From positions 186,001-250,000 of the forward strand of contig NZ_JAMOZL010000001.1 of assembly GCF_023667495.1 (NCBI RefSeq): a stretch of 64,000 nucleotides of DNA, in the 5' to 3' direction. The notes beneath the pieces are model-generated. The model made no database searches. It saw only the letters and a list, made by a program, of their open reading frames with translations, and was not told where the DNA came from. Of the stretch, positions 26,801 through 34,526 are shown piece by piece; within the stretch, counting starts at the first letter, position 1; each line of letters starts with the position of its first letter. The DNA comes from Dyadobacter sp. MSC1_007 (GTDB taxonomy: Bacteria > Bacteroidota > Bacteroidia > Cytophagales > Spirosomataceae). The position numbers were made by a program, and so were the translations under genes.

Positions 26801-27589
26801 CTACTCGTGCGCAGCTTTGTGAGAAAGCTCTTCCGCGTATTCTTTACCCAGGTAACTATCGATGAAATAGTGGGCTACGTACAACAGCGGTGTAAGCAAT
26901 ATGGCTACGATCCCCTTATAGAGATAATTGATAGTGCCAACTGAAAATACCAGTTTCAGGTCCCAGTTTCCAAAGACATAGAATGCAATGCCAATCACAA
27001 CGAAGCTGTCGACCAACTGAGAGAACATTGTAGAACCGGTTGCCCTAAGCCAGATGAACCTGCTGCCCGTTTTTCTGCGCAGCCATGAAAACACCAGTAC
27101 ATCCAGCAGCTGTCCCAGTAAGAACGCGGTAATCGAGCCGATCATAATGCCTAGCCCCTGGTTGAAGATCTTGGAAAACGCATCATTGATATTGAACACA
27201 TTTCCCTGAGAGTCGGTATTATTCAATTCCAACCAGAATTGGGCGGGCGGTAGCTTGGTGGAGACAAGTATGGTAATGAATGCGTAAGCGATGAAACAAG
27301 CCGTGAGGTAGGAAATCCTTTTCACGCCTTTGCGTCCGAAATATTCGTTGATAATATCGGAAGTGATAAAAACAATTGGCCAGTTGATAACCCCGGCGGT
27401 CATGTTGAAATCCAGCCGTTGGCCGCCGATGAGCAGCTGAGCGGGCGGAATGCCCAAAAGGGTCTCTACTGAAAATATTTTCCCGCCAATGATTTCCGCG
27501 ATCAACGCGTTGGTCAGAAAGATGCCGCAAAGCAATAAGAAAAGGCGCTGTCTTTTAGCTTCCTGCGTGGTGGTATCCGGTATGGTCAT
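26801..27589 (-). CDS. queuosine-precursor transporter (YhhQ/VUT family)
   Basis: The 262-residue membrane protein has about six helices and starts with a short cytoplasmic tail, then RLFLLLCGIFLTNALIAEIIGGKIF. Further family segments are WPIVFITSDIINEYFGRKG, SITAFLLGQLLDVLVFSW and FSQLVDSFVVIGIAFYVFG. Members import the preQ0/preQ1 precursors for the queuosine modification of tRNA. It is followed by the convergent methyltransferase gene 9 bp away. The short leader leaves no room for a preQ1 riboswitch. Confidence 0.92.
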   Translation of the reverse strand: MTIPDTTTQEAKRQRLFLLLCGIFLTNALIAEIIGGKIFSVETLLGIPPAQLLIGGQRLDFNMTAGVINWPIVFITSDIINEYFGRKGVKRISYLTACFIAYAFITILVSTKLPPAQFWLELNNTDSQGNVFNINDAFSKIFNQGLGIMIGSITAFLLGQLLDVLVFSWLRRKTGSRFIWLRATGSTMFSQLVDSFVVIGIAFYVFGNWDLKLVFSVGTINYLYKGIVAILLTPLLYVAHYFIDSYLGKEYAEELSHKAAHE

Positions 27590-27623
27590 TGGCAGTAGTT
27601 ACTGTCAGTAGAGAAAAGGGTTT

Positions 27624-27654
27624 CAAATATCGGTCAGGCAATCACATCTTCAAC
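27624..27654 (-). promoter_or_regulatory. candidate promoter for the queuosine-precursor transporter
   Basis: On the minus strand GTTG (27651-27654), a 19-bp spacer and GATATTTG (27624-27631; one mismatch to TAnnTTTG) lie at the end of the aminotransferase gene. The transporter start would follow about 35 bp downstream. Confidence 0.35.
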
Positions 27655-28878
27655 GGTACGGGTTGATAACACGCGGCGGTTTGTCAGGAAAAATTCCAGT
27701 TTGTCCATCGCCTGGTTAAGTTCATCCACTGTGGGAAGGAACACGATCCGGAAATGCGGTTCCAAATGGTAGTTAAAGCCGGTTCCAGCCACCACAAGCA
27801 CTTTTTGATCAGCGAGCAATTGGTACACAAACTGGTCGTCAGCCTTAAACCCGAACTTCTTCAAGTCGATTTTCGGGAAAACGTACAAAGAGCCTTTTGG
27901 CCTGACGCACGTAATGCCGTCGATAGCGGTCAGCCTGTCGTAAACCAGGTTCATCTGCTTGTAAAGTCTGCCTGTTGGGACTACATGCTCCTTAATACTC
28001 TGATATCCACCAAGCGCGGTCTGGATCGCATATTGCGTGGGCACATTGGCGCACAAACGCATGCTCGCGAGCAGGAGAAGCCCTTCCGCATAAGATTTGG
28101 CTTTTTGTTTGGCCCCGCTGAGGATCATCCATCCGCCACGGAAACCTGCCGAGCGGTAGTTTTTAGACAAACCGCCATAAGAAACGCAAAGCGTATCGGT
28201 CACAAAAGAGCCCATTGGATGATGTACAGCCCCGTCGTAAAGGATTTTGTCGTAAATCTCATCGGAGAAAATGATCAGCCCGTGCTCTTCCGCCATTTTC
28301 GCGATGCGGCTCAGCACTTCTTTATCGTAAACAGCGCCAGTAGGGTTGTTAGGATTGATAATCACGATCCCTTTGGTGCGGGAAGTGATTTTCTTTTCAA
28401 GATCGTCGAGATCGGGGTTCCAGTCGGCCTGCTCATCACATATATAATGTACCGGTGTGCCGCCGCTTAGTGAAATAGCGGCCGTCCACAAAGGATAGTC
28501 GGGTGAGGGCACCAGCACTTCGTCGCCTGGATTGAGCAACGCTTGCATCGAGAGCAAGATCAGTTCACTAACACCATTACCTATAAAAATATCATTGATT
28601 TCAACATCTTGAATCCCGATTGTCTGCGTGTAATGCATGATCGCCTTACGCGCCGCGAACAAACCGCGTGAATCTGAATACCCTTGCGCATTGCGGATAT
28701 TCATGATGATATCGTGGACAATCTCATCTGGCGAATCAAAACCGAAAGGAGCGGGATTGCCGATGTTCAGATTATGGATTTTGTAGCCCTGACCTTCCAG
28801 TTCCAGCGCTTTCTGATAAGTAGCACCGCGGATCTCGTATTTAAGATGATTCAGGCGGTCGCTTTTTAAGAATTCCAT
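27634..28878 (-). CDS. alaA: pyridoxal-phosphate aminotransferase, AlaA-like (alanine transaminase)
   Basis: The product has about 414 residues from the chosen ATG (MEFLKSDRLNHLKYEIRGA). It closely follows E. coli AlaA along its length: LNIGNPAPFGFD, QGYSDSRGLFAARKAIMHY, IFIGNGVSELI, LVPSPDYPLWTAA, VIINPNNPTGAVY, the PLP-lysine motif GGLSKNYRSAGFRGGW. It should transfer amino groups between alanine/pyruvate and glutamate/2-oxoglutarate. A longer frame from 28920 is open, but a -7 element (28902-28909) lies inside it, so the shorter start is preferred. Confidence 0.92.
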   Translation of the reverse strand: MEFLKSDRLNHLKYEIRGATYQKALELEGQGYKIHNLNIGNPAPFGFDSPDEIVHDIIMNIRNAQGYSDSRGLFAARKAIMHYTQTIGIQDVEINDIFIGNGVSELILLSMQALLNPGDEVLVPSPDYPLWTAAISLSGGTPVHYICDEQADWNPDLDDLEKKITSRTKGIVIINPNNPTGAVYDKEVLSRIAKMAEEHGLIIFSDEIYDKILYDGAVHHPMGSFVTDTLCVSYGGLSKNYRSAGFRGGWMILSGAKQKAKSYAEGLLLLASMRLCANVPTQYAIQTALGGYQSIKEHVVPTGRLYKQMNLVYDRLTAIDGITCVRPKGSLYVFPKIDLKKFGFKADDQFVYQLLADQKVLVVAGTGFNYHLEPHFRIVFLPTVDELNQAMDKLEFFLTNRRVLSTRTVEDVIA

Positions 28879-28901
28879 TTTTTCAAGAGTTGGATAACGC
28901 T

Positions 28902-28909
28902 CAAAGTTA
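28902..28909 (-). promoter_or_regulatory. candidate -7 element for the AlaA-like gene
   Basis: On the minus strand TAACTTTG matches TAnnTTTG exactly and lies 23 bp before the preferred ATG at 28878. The -33 region is weak. Its position argues against the upstream alternative start at 28920. Confidence 0.4.
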
Positions 28910-28968
28910 AATAAAATCAATTATGGATTTACTGAAAACCCGCGTTTTGCAAAGATTTGGGTATAAAT

Positions 28969-29001
28969 GCAGAAAGGCGGACATCTCGCCCGCCTTTCTG
29001 C
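28969..29001 (-). terminator. terminator of the first SusCD locus
   Basis: GCAGAAAGGCGG (28969-28980) pairs perfectly with CCGCCTTTCTGC (28990-29001) around a 9-base loop, just after the susD-like stop at 29018. Flanking A/T bases are present, but the U-tract on the minus strand is weak. Confidence 0.7.
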
Positions 29002-29017
29002 TTATTAAGAATTGGTA

Positions 29018-30454
29018 TCAGAACTTGTCCCACCAAAGTTTGGTAGTCACCAGATCGCCGCCGATAGCGCCGGCTGCTGCTTCGCGGTTTGCACCGTTCA
29101 ATGTCTGTTCTACAATCGGGTAGATCATACGTGAAGGTATTGCGAGTCCGGCTGGAGCGTTTCCGCCTGTCGGAGGAAGGAGTTTGGGGAAGTCAAGCCT
29201 TCTCCATTCAACCCATGCTTCCCAACCGCGGTTGTAAAGTGCAAGCCATTTTTGGAAACCAATCTTCTCTTTCCAGTTTCCGGTTGCAGTTGCATATGCA
29301 ACTTTCGGTTGAGCCAGATATTTAGCTGCATCTGCCGCATCTGCTCCCCAGTAGGTAATGGATGCAGTTACGCCTTTATTATAGTGGTCAGCCGCCGAGC
29401 CGGTGATGAAACCTCTTTCTGTCGCCTCTGCCAACAGGAATTCCACTTCCGAGTAATCCAATAGCAAACCTTCCAGCGTAGGAGCGATGATTTTCTCGCT
29501 TACGTGCGAAAAGTTTGCATAAGTGTTAAGGAAACCATATTTACCTCCAACGAATTTACCGTCAACGGTTGTGAAGAACTGGCCTCTTCGTGGATCGTTC
29601 AGTTCATTCATCGGGTTGATGATCGTTTCTGCTGCTACGAAATCCTGACGGCTTGAATACAGCGGGTTCAGGTCTTTCGAGATCACATTGTTGTTGGGCG
29701 GCGTCGAAATGTACGGGAACGCAGCTTTATCAGCATTGGAAGTAAATACTTTGGGCGCTGCCTCGGCTACCATTTTCTTCGCCTTTGCTGCATCGCTGTC
29801 TGCGATGATCATCGCCAGTTTCAGTTTAAGCGAGTTTCCGAACTTAACCCATTTGGCCATATCGCCTTTGTAAAGCAAGTCGCCTGCACCGAAGGGCGTT
29901 CCTTTTGCTTCCAGTTTTGGAAGTGCAGCGTCCAGGCGGCCCAGAATGGCGTCGTAGATCGTTTTCGCGTCGTCGTATTTAGGCAGCGGGTTTTCCGGGT
30001 TCATTGCTTCCGTGTAAGGAAGGTTTCCGTAGGTATTCACCAATACGGCCCATGCCATCACTTCAACCACCTCGATCTGCGCAAGCTGTACATCCTTGGT
30101 CTCCTGAGTCAGGAACGCGTCTGCATTGACCAGCTTTTTAGCTTCATTCAAATCTGAAATAACCCCTTTATAGATTCCCTGCCAGAAGTTCTGGGGGATC
30201 GCGCGAGCTGTGACATTGTAACGTGGTTCGTCCAGGTAAGTGGTAGTGGACCATTGCTGTACATACAAACGGTAATTGTTCACATTGACGTTCGGACTGG
30301 TGAGCGTATCGGCCAGACCTTTCAATGCATTGGAGAACAGGGTTACAGGCGGAACCACCGATGGGCGTTTGGTATCCACATTGTAATCGTCCAGGCTGTC
30401 AACACATGCAGTGAGCAGCAGGAAGGGGAGAAAAAGAATGATTAATTTTTTCAT
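29018..30454 (-). CDS. SusD/RagB-family nutrient-binding outer-membrane lipoprotein (SusD-like_2 type)
   Basis: The 478-residue product has signal and lipobox MKKLIILFLPFLLLTAC (Cys17) followed by VDSLDDYNVDTKRPSVVPP. The alpha-helical TPR scaffold of SusD-like_2 proteins is visible in VEVMAWAVLVNTYGNLPYTE, YDDAKTIYDAILGRLDAALP and KWVKFGNSLKLKLAMII. The C-terminus includes KIGFQKWLALYNRGWEAWVE. It caps the paired SusC barrel and captures the substrate. The ligand cannot be told from sequence. The start lies 5 bp after the susC-like stop, so translation is probably coupled. Confidence 0.92.
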   Translation of the reverse strand: MKKLIILFLPFLLLTACVDSLDDYNVDTKRPSVVPPVTLFSNALKGLADTLTSPNVNVNNYRLYVQQWSTTTYLDEPRYNVTARAIPQNFWQGIYKGVISDLNEAKKLVNADAFLTQETKDVQLAQIEVVEVMAWAVLVNTYGNLPYTEAMNPENPLPKYDDAKTIYDAILGRLDAALPKLEAKGTPFGAGDLLYKGDMAKWVKFGNSLKLKLAMIIADSDAAKAKKMVAEAAPKVFTSNADKAAFPYISTPPNNNVISKDLNPLYSSRQDFVAAETIINPMNELNDPRRGQFFTTVDGKFVGGKYGFLNTYANFSHVSEKIIAPTLEGLLLDYSEVEFLLAEATERGFITGSAADHYNKGVTASITYWGADAADAAKYLAQPKVAYATATGNWKEKIGFQKWLALYNRGWEAWVEWRRLDFPKLLPPTGGNAPAGLAIPSRMIYPIVEQTLNGANREAAAGAIGGDLVTTKLWWDKF

Positions 30455-30459
30455 ATCGC

Positions 30460-33400
30460 TTAGAAACGGAATTTAACATTGAAACCATAGCTTCTTACAG
30501 CAGGGTATGCACCACTTTGGTAGCCACCCGCTCCATTCAACAAGCCTGAACCAAGACCTTCTTCAGGATCCTGATATGGCATGTTTTTGTGGATAACCCA
30601 TAGGTTGCGGCCGATCAAGGAAAGATCGATCGATTTGAAAGCGCGCATTTTGCTTACGATCACTTGTGGCAAACTGTAAGTAAGTGCAACTTCTCTCAGC
30701 TTGATATAGCTTCCGTCGTAGACGTACATTGCTCTTGGCGGGTTGCCAGGGTAGCCATATGCTGTTGCACCATTTCCGTCGATGTTTTCCGCACGGACAG
30801 TGTTAGGCGATCCGTCGGCCTGTACACCCGGGAAAAGCACGCCACCCTGATTCGGTGCATTGCCTGTTTTGTTCCCTTTTGCATCATACAGGTAGGCAGG
30901 GTTCCGTTTTGGGTTACCCAGTTCGTTCAAACCAGCAGTAATCGGATAAAGACCTGTTCCTTCGCCATACCATTGATCCAGTGACCATACATCTCCACCT
31001 TTGCGGATGTCCAGCAGGAAGCTCAATGCAACGGTTTTGTATTTCAATGTATTGCTTACGCCACCGATCCAATCCGGGTTAGGGTTACCGATGATTTCAG
31101 CGGAGCTTGATGTAGCAGCATAAATACCATTAGCTTTTACAACTTTTTGACCGTTGTCTTTGTGATACACAAAGTTGGTACCTCTGATCACACCAAATGG
31201 TTGTCCTTCGGCGGCATTCAGTGTAACACCTCCCTGTGGAGCGGCAATTTGTACGTTCGTTACTTTCGTAGCACCTTCTCCATACAGGCTGATTACCTCG
31301 TTCCTGTTTCTTGCAAAGTTGACATTCAATGTCCAGGAGAAGTCCTGAACTTTAATTGGAGTCACATAAGCGGAGATTTCAATACCCTTGTTTTGCACTT
31401 CACCGGAGTTAATGTAGCGGAATGCATAACCTGTTGCCGCGGTGATAGTAACCGGAAGGATTTGATCCAGCGTCTGTGAGCGATAATAAGTCAGGTTCAA
31501 ACCTACACGGTCATTCAGGAATGCAGTTTCCAATCCGAATTCATAACTCTTGGTCCTTTCGGATTTCAGGTCTGGATTGTTTTTGGTGTTCCTTAATGTG
31601 AAGTAGGGGATCGAACCGATACCGGTTGGCTTGTCATACACGTCGCGCGTACTTCCCCACGGTGCGTCGTTACCCACTTCTGCATAGTTGGCGCTCAGTT
31701 TCGCCATCGTCAGCCAGTTGAACTTCATTATTTCAAGGTTATTGAGGTTGAAGTTCGCACCGATTGCCGGGTAGAAATAAGTATTGTTGTTCAGAGGCAA
31801 TGTAGTCGATTTGTCTTGTCTGGCTGTCAAATCCAGGTTAACAAGATCTTTGTAGCCGAAAGAAGCCTGTGCATAAAGGCCGTCTACACCAATTCTTCTG
31901 TAAGCTTCTGCTGGCGCCTCGATCGGATTGGCAGAATTTGAAAGCGAGAACAAGCCAGGTACAACCATACCGCCGTTGGTTTGTGCACGGACCGAGTTTT
32001 CAGTCGAGCGGCGCATGCTTCCACCAGCCAAACCTGAGAAATTAATATTCTTCGTGATGGCCTTGCGGAATGTGAAGATCACATCGAGGTTAGTTTCGTT
32101 GAATCCTCTGTTGAACCTTTTATATTGAGCGGGATCGGCACTGCCGAAGGCAATGCGCTCTTCCTGCATATCCTGGGTTCCATTGTAAGCGAAACGGGTA
32201 GTGAGGTCGACCCAGGGAGCTATTTTGTAAACAGCCTGCGCATATCCGAAGAAATTGTCGCGTGAATCGTTTGAGAAGTTTTCATATCGTGAGAAATAGG
32301 GGTTTTCCGAGTAGATCGGACCATTGTCTGCAAATGCGTCGGTAGGGCTGGCCCAGTTCCAGGTTACATCCTGTTTGTTTCTGAAATATGCTGCTTTCTG
32401 TTCCAAAAGATCCACGTTGGTCTGGAACCATTGTCTGAACTGCTGGTTAGGGTTTTTGCCGTCATAACCAGTTCCGTACCGGCCAACACCTTTCACTTGT
32501 GAGTAGTTTGCATTGGCAGAGATGGTCAATTTCTTGGTCAGGTCAAATGAAGCCGAGAAGTTGAAAAGGTTTTTGCCAAGCTTGCTGTTCGGAAGCACAC
32601 CTTTTTCGTCGCTGCGGGTGTAGCCCACTTTGAATGTGGAATTGTCGCCACCGCCGAGGATGCTTACACTTTGATTGGATGTTACCGCAGTTTGGAAGAA
32701 TGCGTCCGGACCGTTTTTCGCAGCAACCCAGGGAGTCATTTTACCAAAGGTCGGAGAAGTAGGATCGAAAGCATCCCATTGATAAACCATACGGGAAGGG
32801 TCGAATTTAGGTCCGAAAGATGCATCGGCGTCAAAAACGGCGATGTCGCCTTCCCCTGAACCAAGGTCGCCACGGTAGAACTGGTCCGCGGCACCGTCGC
32901 CGCCGTAACCCGCACCATATTCTTTTTGATACTTAACATATGTGCTCTTGTCGATCTTACCCCAGGTTACCCCGCTGTTTACAGTTACATCGAAGCTGTT
33001 TTTGCGTCCCTGCTTGGTAGTGATCAGGATCACACCGTTGGATGCGCGTGAACCGTAAAGGGCAGTTGCCGCAGCACCTTTCAATACGTTAATGGAAGCA
33101 ATGTTGTCCGGGTTAATGTCGGAAGCTGCATTACCATAATCAGTTCCGGCACGTCCCGTCTGCTGATCGGACGTGTTGTTGTTGGCATTCGACACGGGCA
33201 CCCCGTCGATTACCCATAGGGCCTGGTTGTTACCGGTAATGGATTTGTATCCCCTGATAATCGCGCTGGTCGAACCACCGAGGTTATTGTTGGTCTTGAT
33301 ATCCAAACCCGCAATCTTGCCCGCGAGTGCATTCATCACGTTCGGGTTACGAGCTTGTACAATCTGCTCGCTGCTTACCTGTTGTGCTGCATATACTAGC

Positions 33401-33750
33401 TCGTTCCGCTTTCTCTCCTGGCCAAGTGCCGTCACCACGACCTCCTGCAACTGACTGACGTCGCTTTTCAGGGAAACGTTGATAACAGACTGCGTTCCGA
33501 CAACGGCCTCCAATGTTTGAAAACCGATAAAACTAAATACCAGGGTAGCACCTGTTGTGGTGGTGATTGTGTACTGTCCCTGACTGTCGGTCGTGGTACC
33601 GCGATTAGTACCTTTCAAAGAAATGTTGACGCCCGGAAGTACTGAGCCGTCGTCCGCTGTAACCTTGCCGGTTACGGCGAGATCCTGGGCGTGAAGCTGC
33701 GTAAATAATAGCAGCAAACACCCCAAAATGGAGAATAGAGTCTTCCTCAT
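30460..33750 (-). CDS. SusC/RagA-family TonB-dependent outer-membrane transporter
   Basis: The 1096-residue product has a signal peptide (to about 21), then a carboxypeptidase-regulatory-like domain (VTGKVTADDGSVLPGVNISL, about 25-105). A TonB-box-like region (LQEVVVTALGQERKRNEL), the plug (about 115-240, IRGYKSITGNNQALWVIDGV) and a large beta-barrel ending in GFNVKFRF follow. It has no STN domain, so it is not expected to signal through FecR. It imports an unknown nutrient with its SusD partner. A good promoter lies just upstream. Confidence 0.94.
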   Translation of the reverse strand: MRKTLFSILGCLLLLFTQLHAQDLAVTGKVTADDGSVLPGVNISLKGTNRGTTTDSQGQYTITTTTGATLVFSFIGFQTLEAVVGTQSVINVSLKSDVSQLQEVVVTALGQERKRNELVYAAQQVSSEQIVQARNPNVMNALAGKIAGLDIKTNNNLGGSTSAIIRGYKSITGNNQALWVIDGVPVSNANNNTSDQQTGRAGTDYGNAASDINPDNIASINVLKGAAATALYGSRASNGVILITTKQGRKNSFDVTVNSGVTWGKIDKSTYVKYQKEYGAGYGGDGAADQFYRGDLGSGEGDIAVFDADASFGPKFDPSRMVYQWDAFDPTSPTFGKMTPWVAAKNGPDAFFQTAVTSNQSVSILGGGDNSTFKVGYTRSDEKGVLPNSKLGKNLFNFSASFDLTKKLTISANANYSQVKGVGRYGTGYDGKNPNQQFRQWFQTNVDLLEQKAAYFRNKQDVTWNWASPTDAFADNGPIYSENPYFSRYENFSNDSRDNFFGYAQAVYKIAPWVDLTTRFAYNGTQDMQEERIAFGSADPAQYKRFNRGFNETNLDVIFTFRKAITKNINFSGLAGGSMRRSTENSVRAQTNGGMVVPGLFSLSNSANPIEAPAEAYRRIGVDGLYAQASFGYKDLVNLDLTARQDKSTTLPLNNNTYFYPAIGANFNLNNLEIMKFNWLTMAKLSANYAEVGNDAPWGSTRDVYDKPTGIGSIPYFTLRNTKNNPDLKSERTKSYEFGLETAFLNDRVGLNLTYYRSQTLDQILPVTITAATGYAFRYINSGEVQNKGIEISAYVTPIKVQDFSWTLNVNFARNRNEVISLYGEGATKVTNVQIAAPQGGVTLNAAEGQPFGVIRGTNFVYHKDNGQKVVKANGIYAATSSSAEIIGNPNPDWIGGVSNTLKYKTVALSFLLDIRKGGDVWSLDQWYGEGTGLYPITAGLNELGNPKRNPAYLYDAKGNKTGNAPNQGGVLFPGVQADGSPNTVRAENIDGNGATAYGYPGNPPRAMYVYDGSYIKLREVALTYSLPQVIVSKMRAFKSIDLSLIGRNLWVIHKNMPYQDPEEGLGSGLLNGAGGYQSGAYPAVRSYGFNVKFRF

Positions 33751-33791
33751 AAATTAATTAAAGTTAGGTTTGTTATGTTAACATAATGTTG

Positions 33792-33822
33792 CAAAATTAA
33801 CTATTAGTTTAACCATTACAAC
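33792..33822 (-). promoter_or_regulatory. promoter of the minus-strand susC-like gene
   Basis: On the minus strand GTTG (33819-33822), a 19-bp spacer and TAATTTTG (33792-33799) fit the Bacteroidota consensus TTTG-N19-21-TAnnTTTG. The ATG follows about 40 bp further on. Confidence 0.6.
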
Positions 33823-34337
33823 CCCTTATTTGCGAAATTTCAAAATTTGCTTTGGTTGATCGGCTACATTCGGCGAATTTTATATGTATAACCGGCAATA
33901 TTTTGCAATTTTTATAAATATACAGATTTTAGGAAAAATGACTTGATATTATGTAAATATTAAAAATGATGCGCCTTTTTTGAGTTTTTTGCATTGATAG
34001 CATAAAAACAGCTTTCGCATGATCAAAATGTCCGCTCCGGTAACGGTGGTCGTATACGCAATCTTTGTTGAGAATCGATCTAAATTATTGCCGGAGGATA
34101 ATTGGTGACGCGGATTAACGGTGCTGCGGGGATTTTTTTAAGTATTTGATAGGATTATTTTAATATTGTTAATCTGCTGAAATATATTTTTTCAAGGCGA
34201 AATAGGGTTACTTTTTGATGAAAAACCCGATTATTTGCGAGCGCCTTATTTTACAGAATCAGGGATTTGTTTGCGAAATATTTAATGAAATACGAGCGCA
34301 GTTACAATTTTGATTGCGATTGGGGCAAAATTCAACA

Positions 34338-34364
34338 ACTTCCATGATATACGTTTATGGAAGT
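34338..34364 (+). promoter_or_regulatory. inverted repeat upstream of the plus-strand susC-like gene
   Basis: ACTTCCAT (34338-34345) and ATGGAAGT (34357-34364) are exact complements around an 11-base spacer and are followed by ATTTTT. It could be an operator about 105 bp upstream of the -7 element, or a short terminator. Neither can be decided from sequence. Confidence 0.35.
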
Positions 34365-34444
34365 ATTTTTAGCATTATCGCTAATAAATTGACAATGAAA
34401 ATTGAATTCTGCCAAATTATATTTTGGAGGGAGCTGTTCGGGCA

Positions 34445-34475
34445 TTGTAATTGATCGAAACAACATTTAATTTTG
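34445..34475 (+). promoter_or_regulatory. promoter of the plus-strand susC-like gene
   Basis: TTG (34445-34447), a 20-bp spacer and TAATTTTG (34468-34475) match the Bacteroidota consensus. The ATG at 34527 would leave a leader of about 45 nt. The -7 sequence is identical to that of the divergent locus. Confidence 0.6.
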
Positions 34476-34526
34476 TAACTCTGACGCAATTAATTATCCA
34501 TTTTAAACAAACTTTAAATCCCTTGT

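Larger units (their letters stand above)
33751..34526. other. 776-bp AT-rich divergent control region between two SusCD loci
   Basis: I see no gene in this stretch. It contains a promoter-like pair for each flanking susC gene (33792-33822 minus, 34445-34475 plus) with the same -7 sequence TAATTTTG. The 10-mer TTATTTGCGA occurs at 33826-33835 and 34231-34240, with a related TTTGCGAAA at 33829-33837 and 34270-34278. An 8-bp inverted repeat lies at 34338-34364. The base composition is clearly more AT-rich than the genes on either side. No regulator gene is next to it. Confidence 0.6.

Noticed and set aside
27590..27633. preQ1 riboswitch before the queuosine-precursor transporter
   Set aside because: The leader is too short and shows no preQ1-type stem with an A-rich tail.
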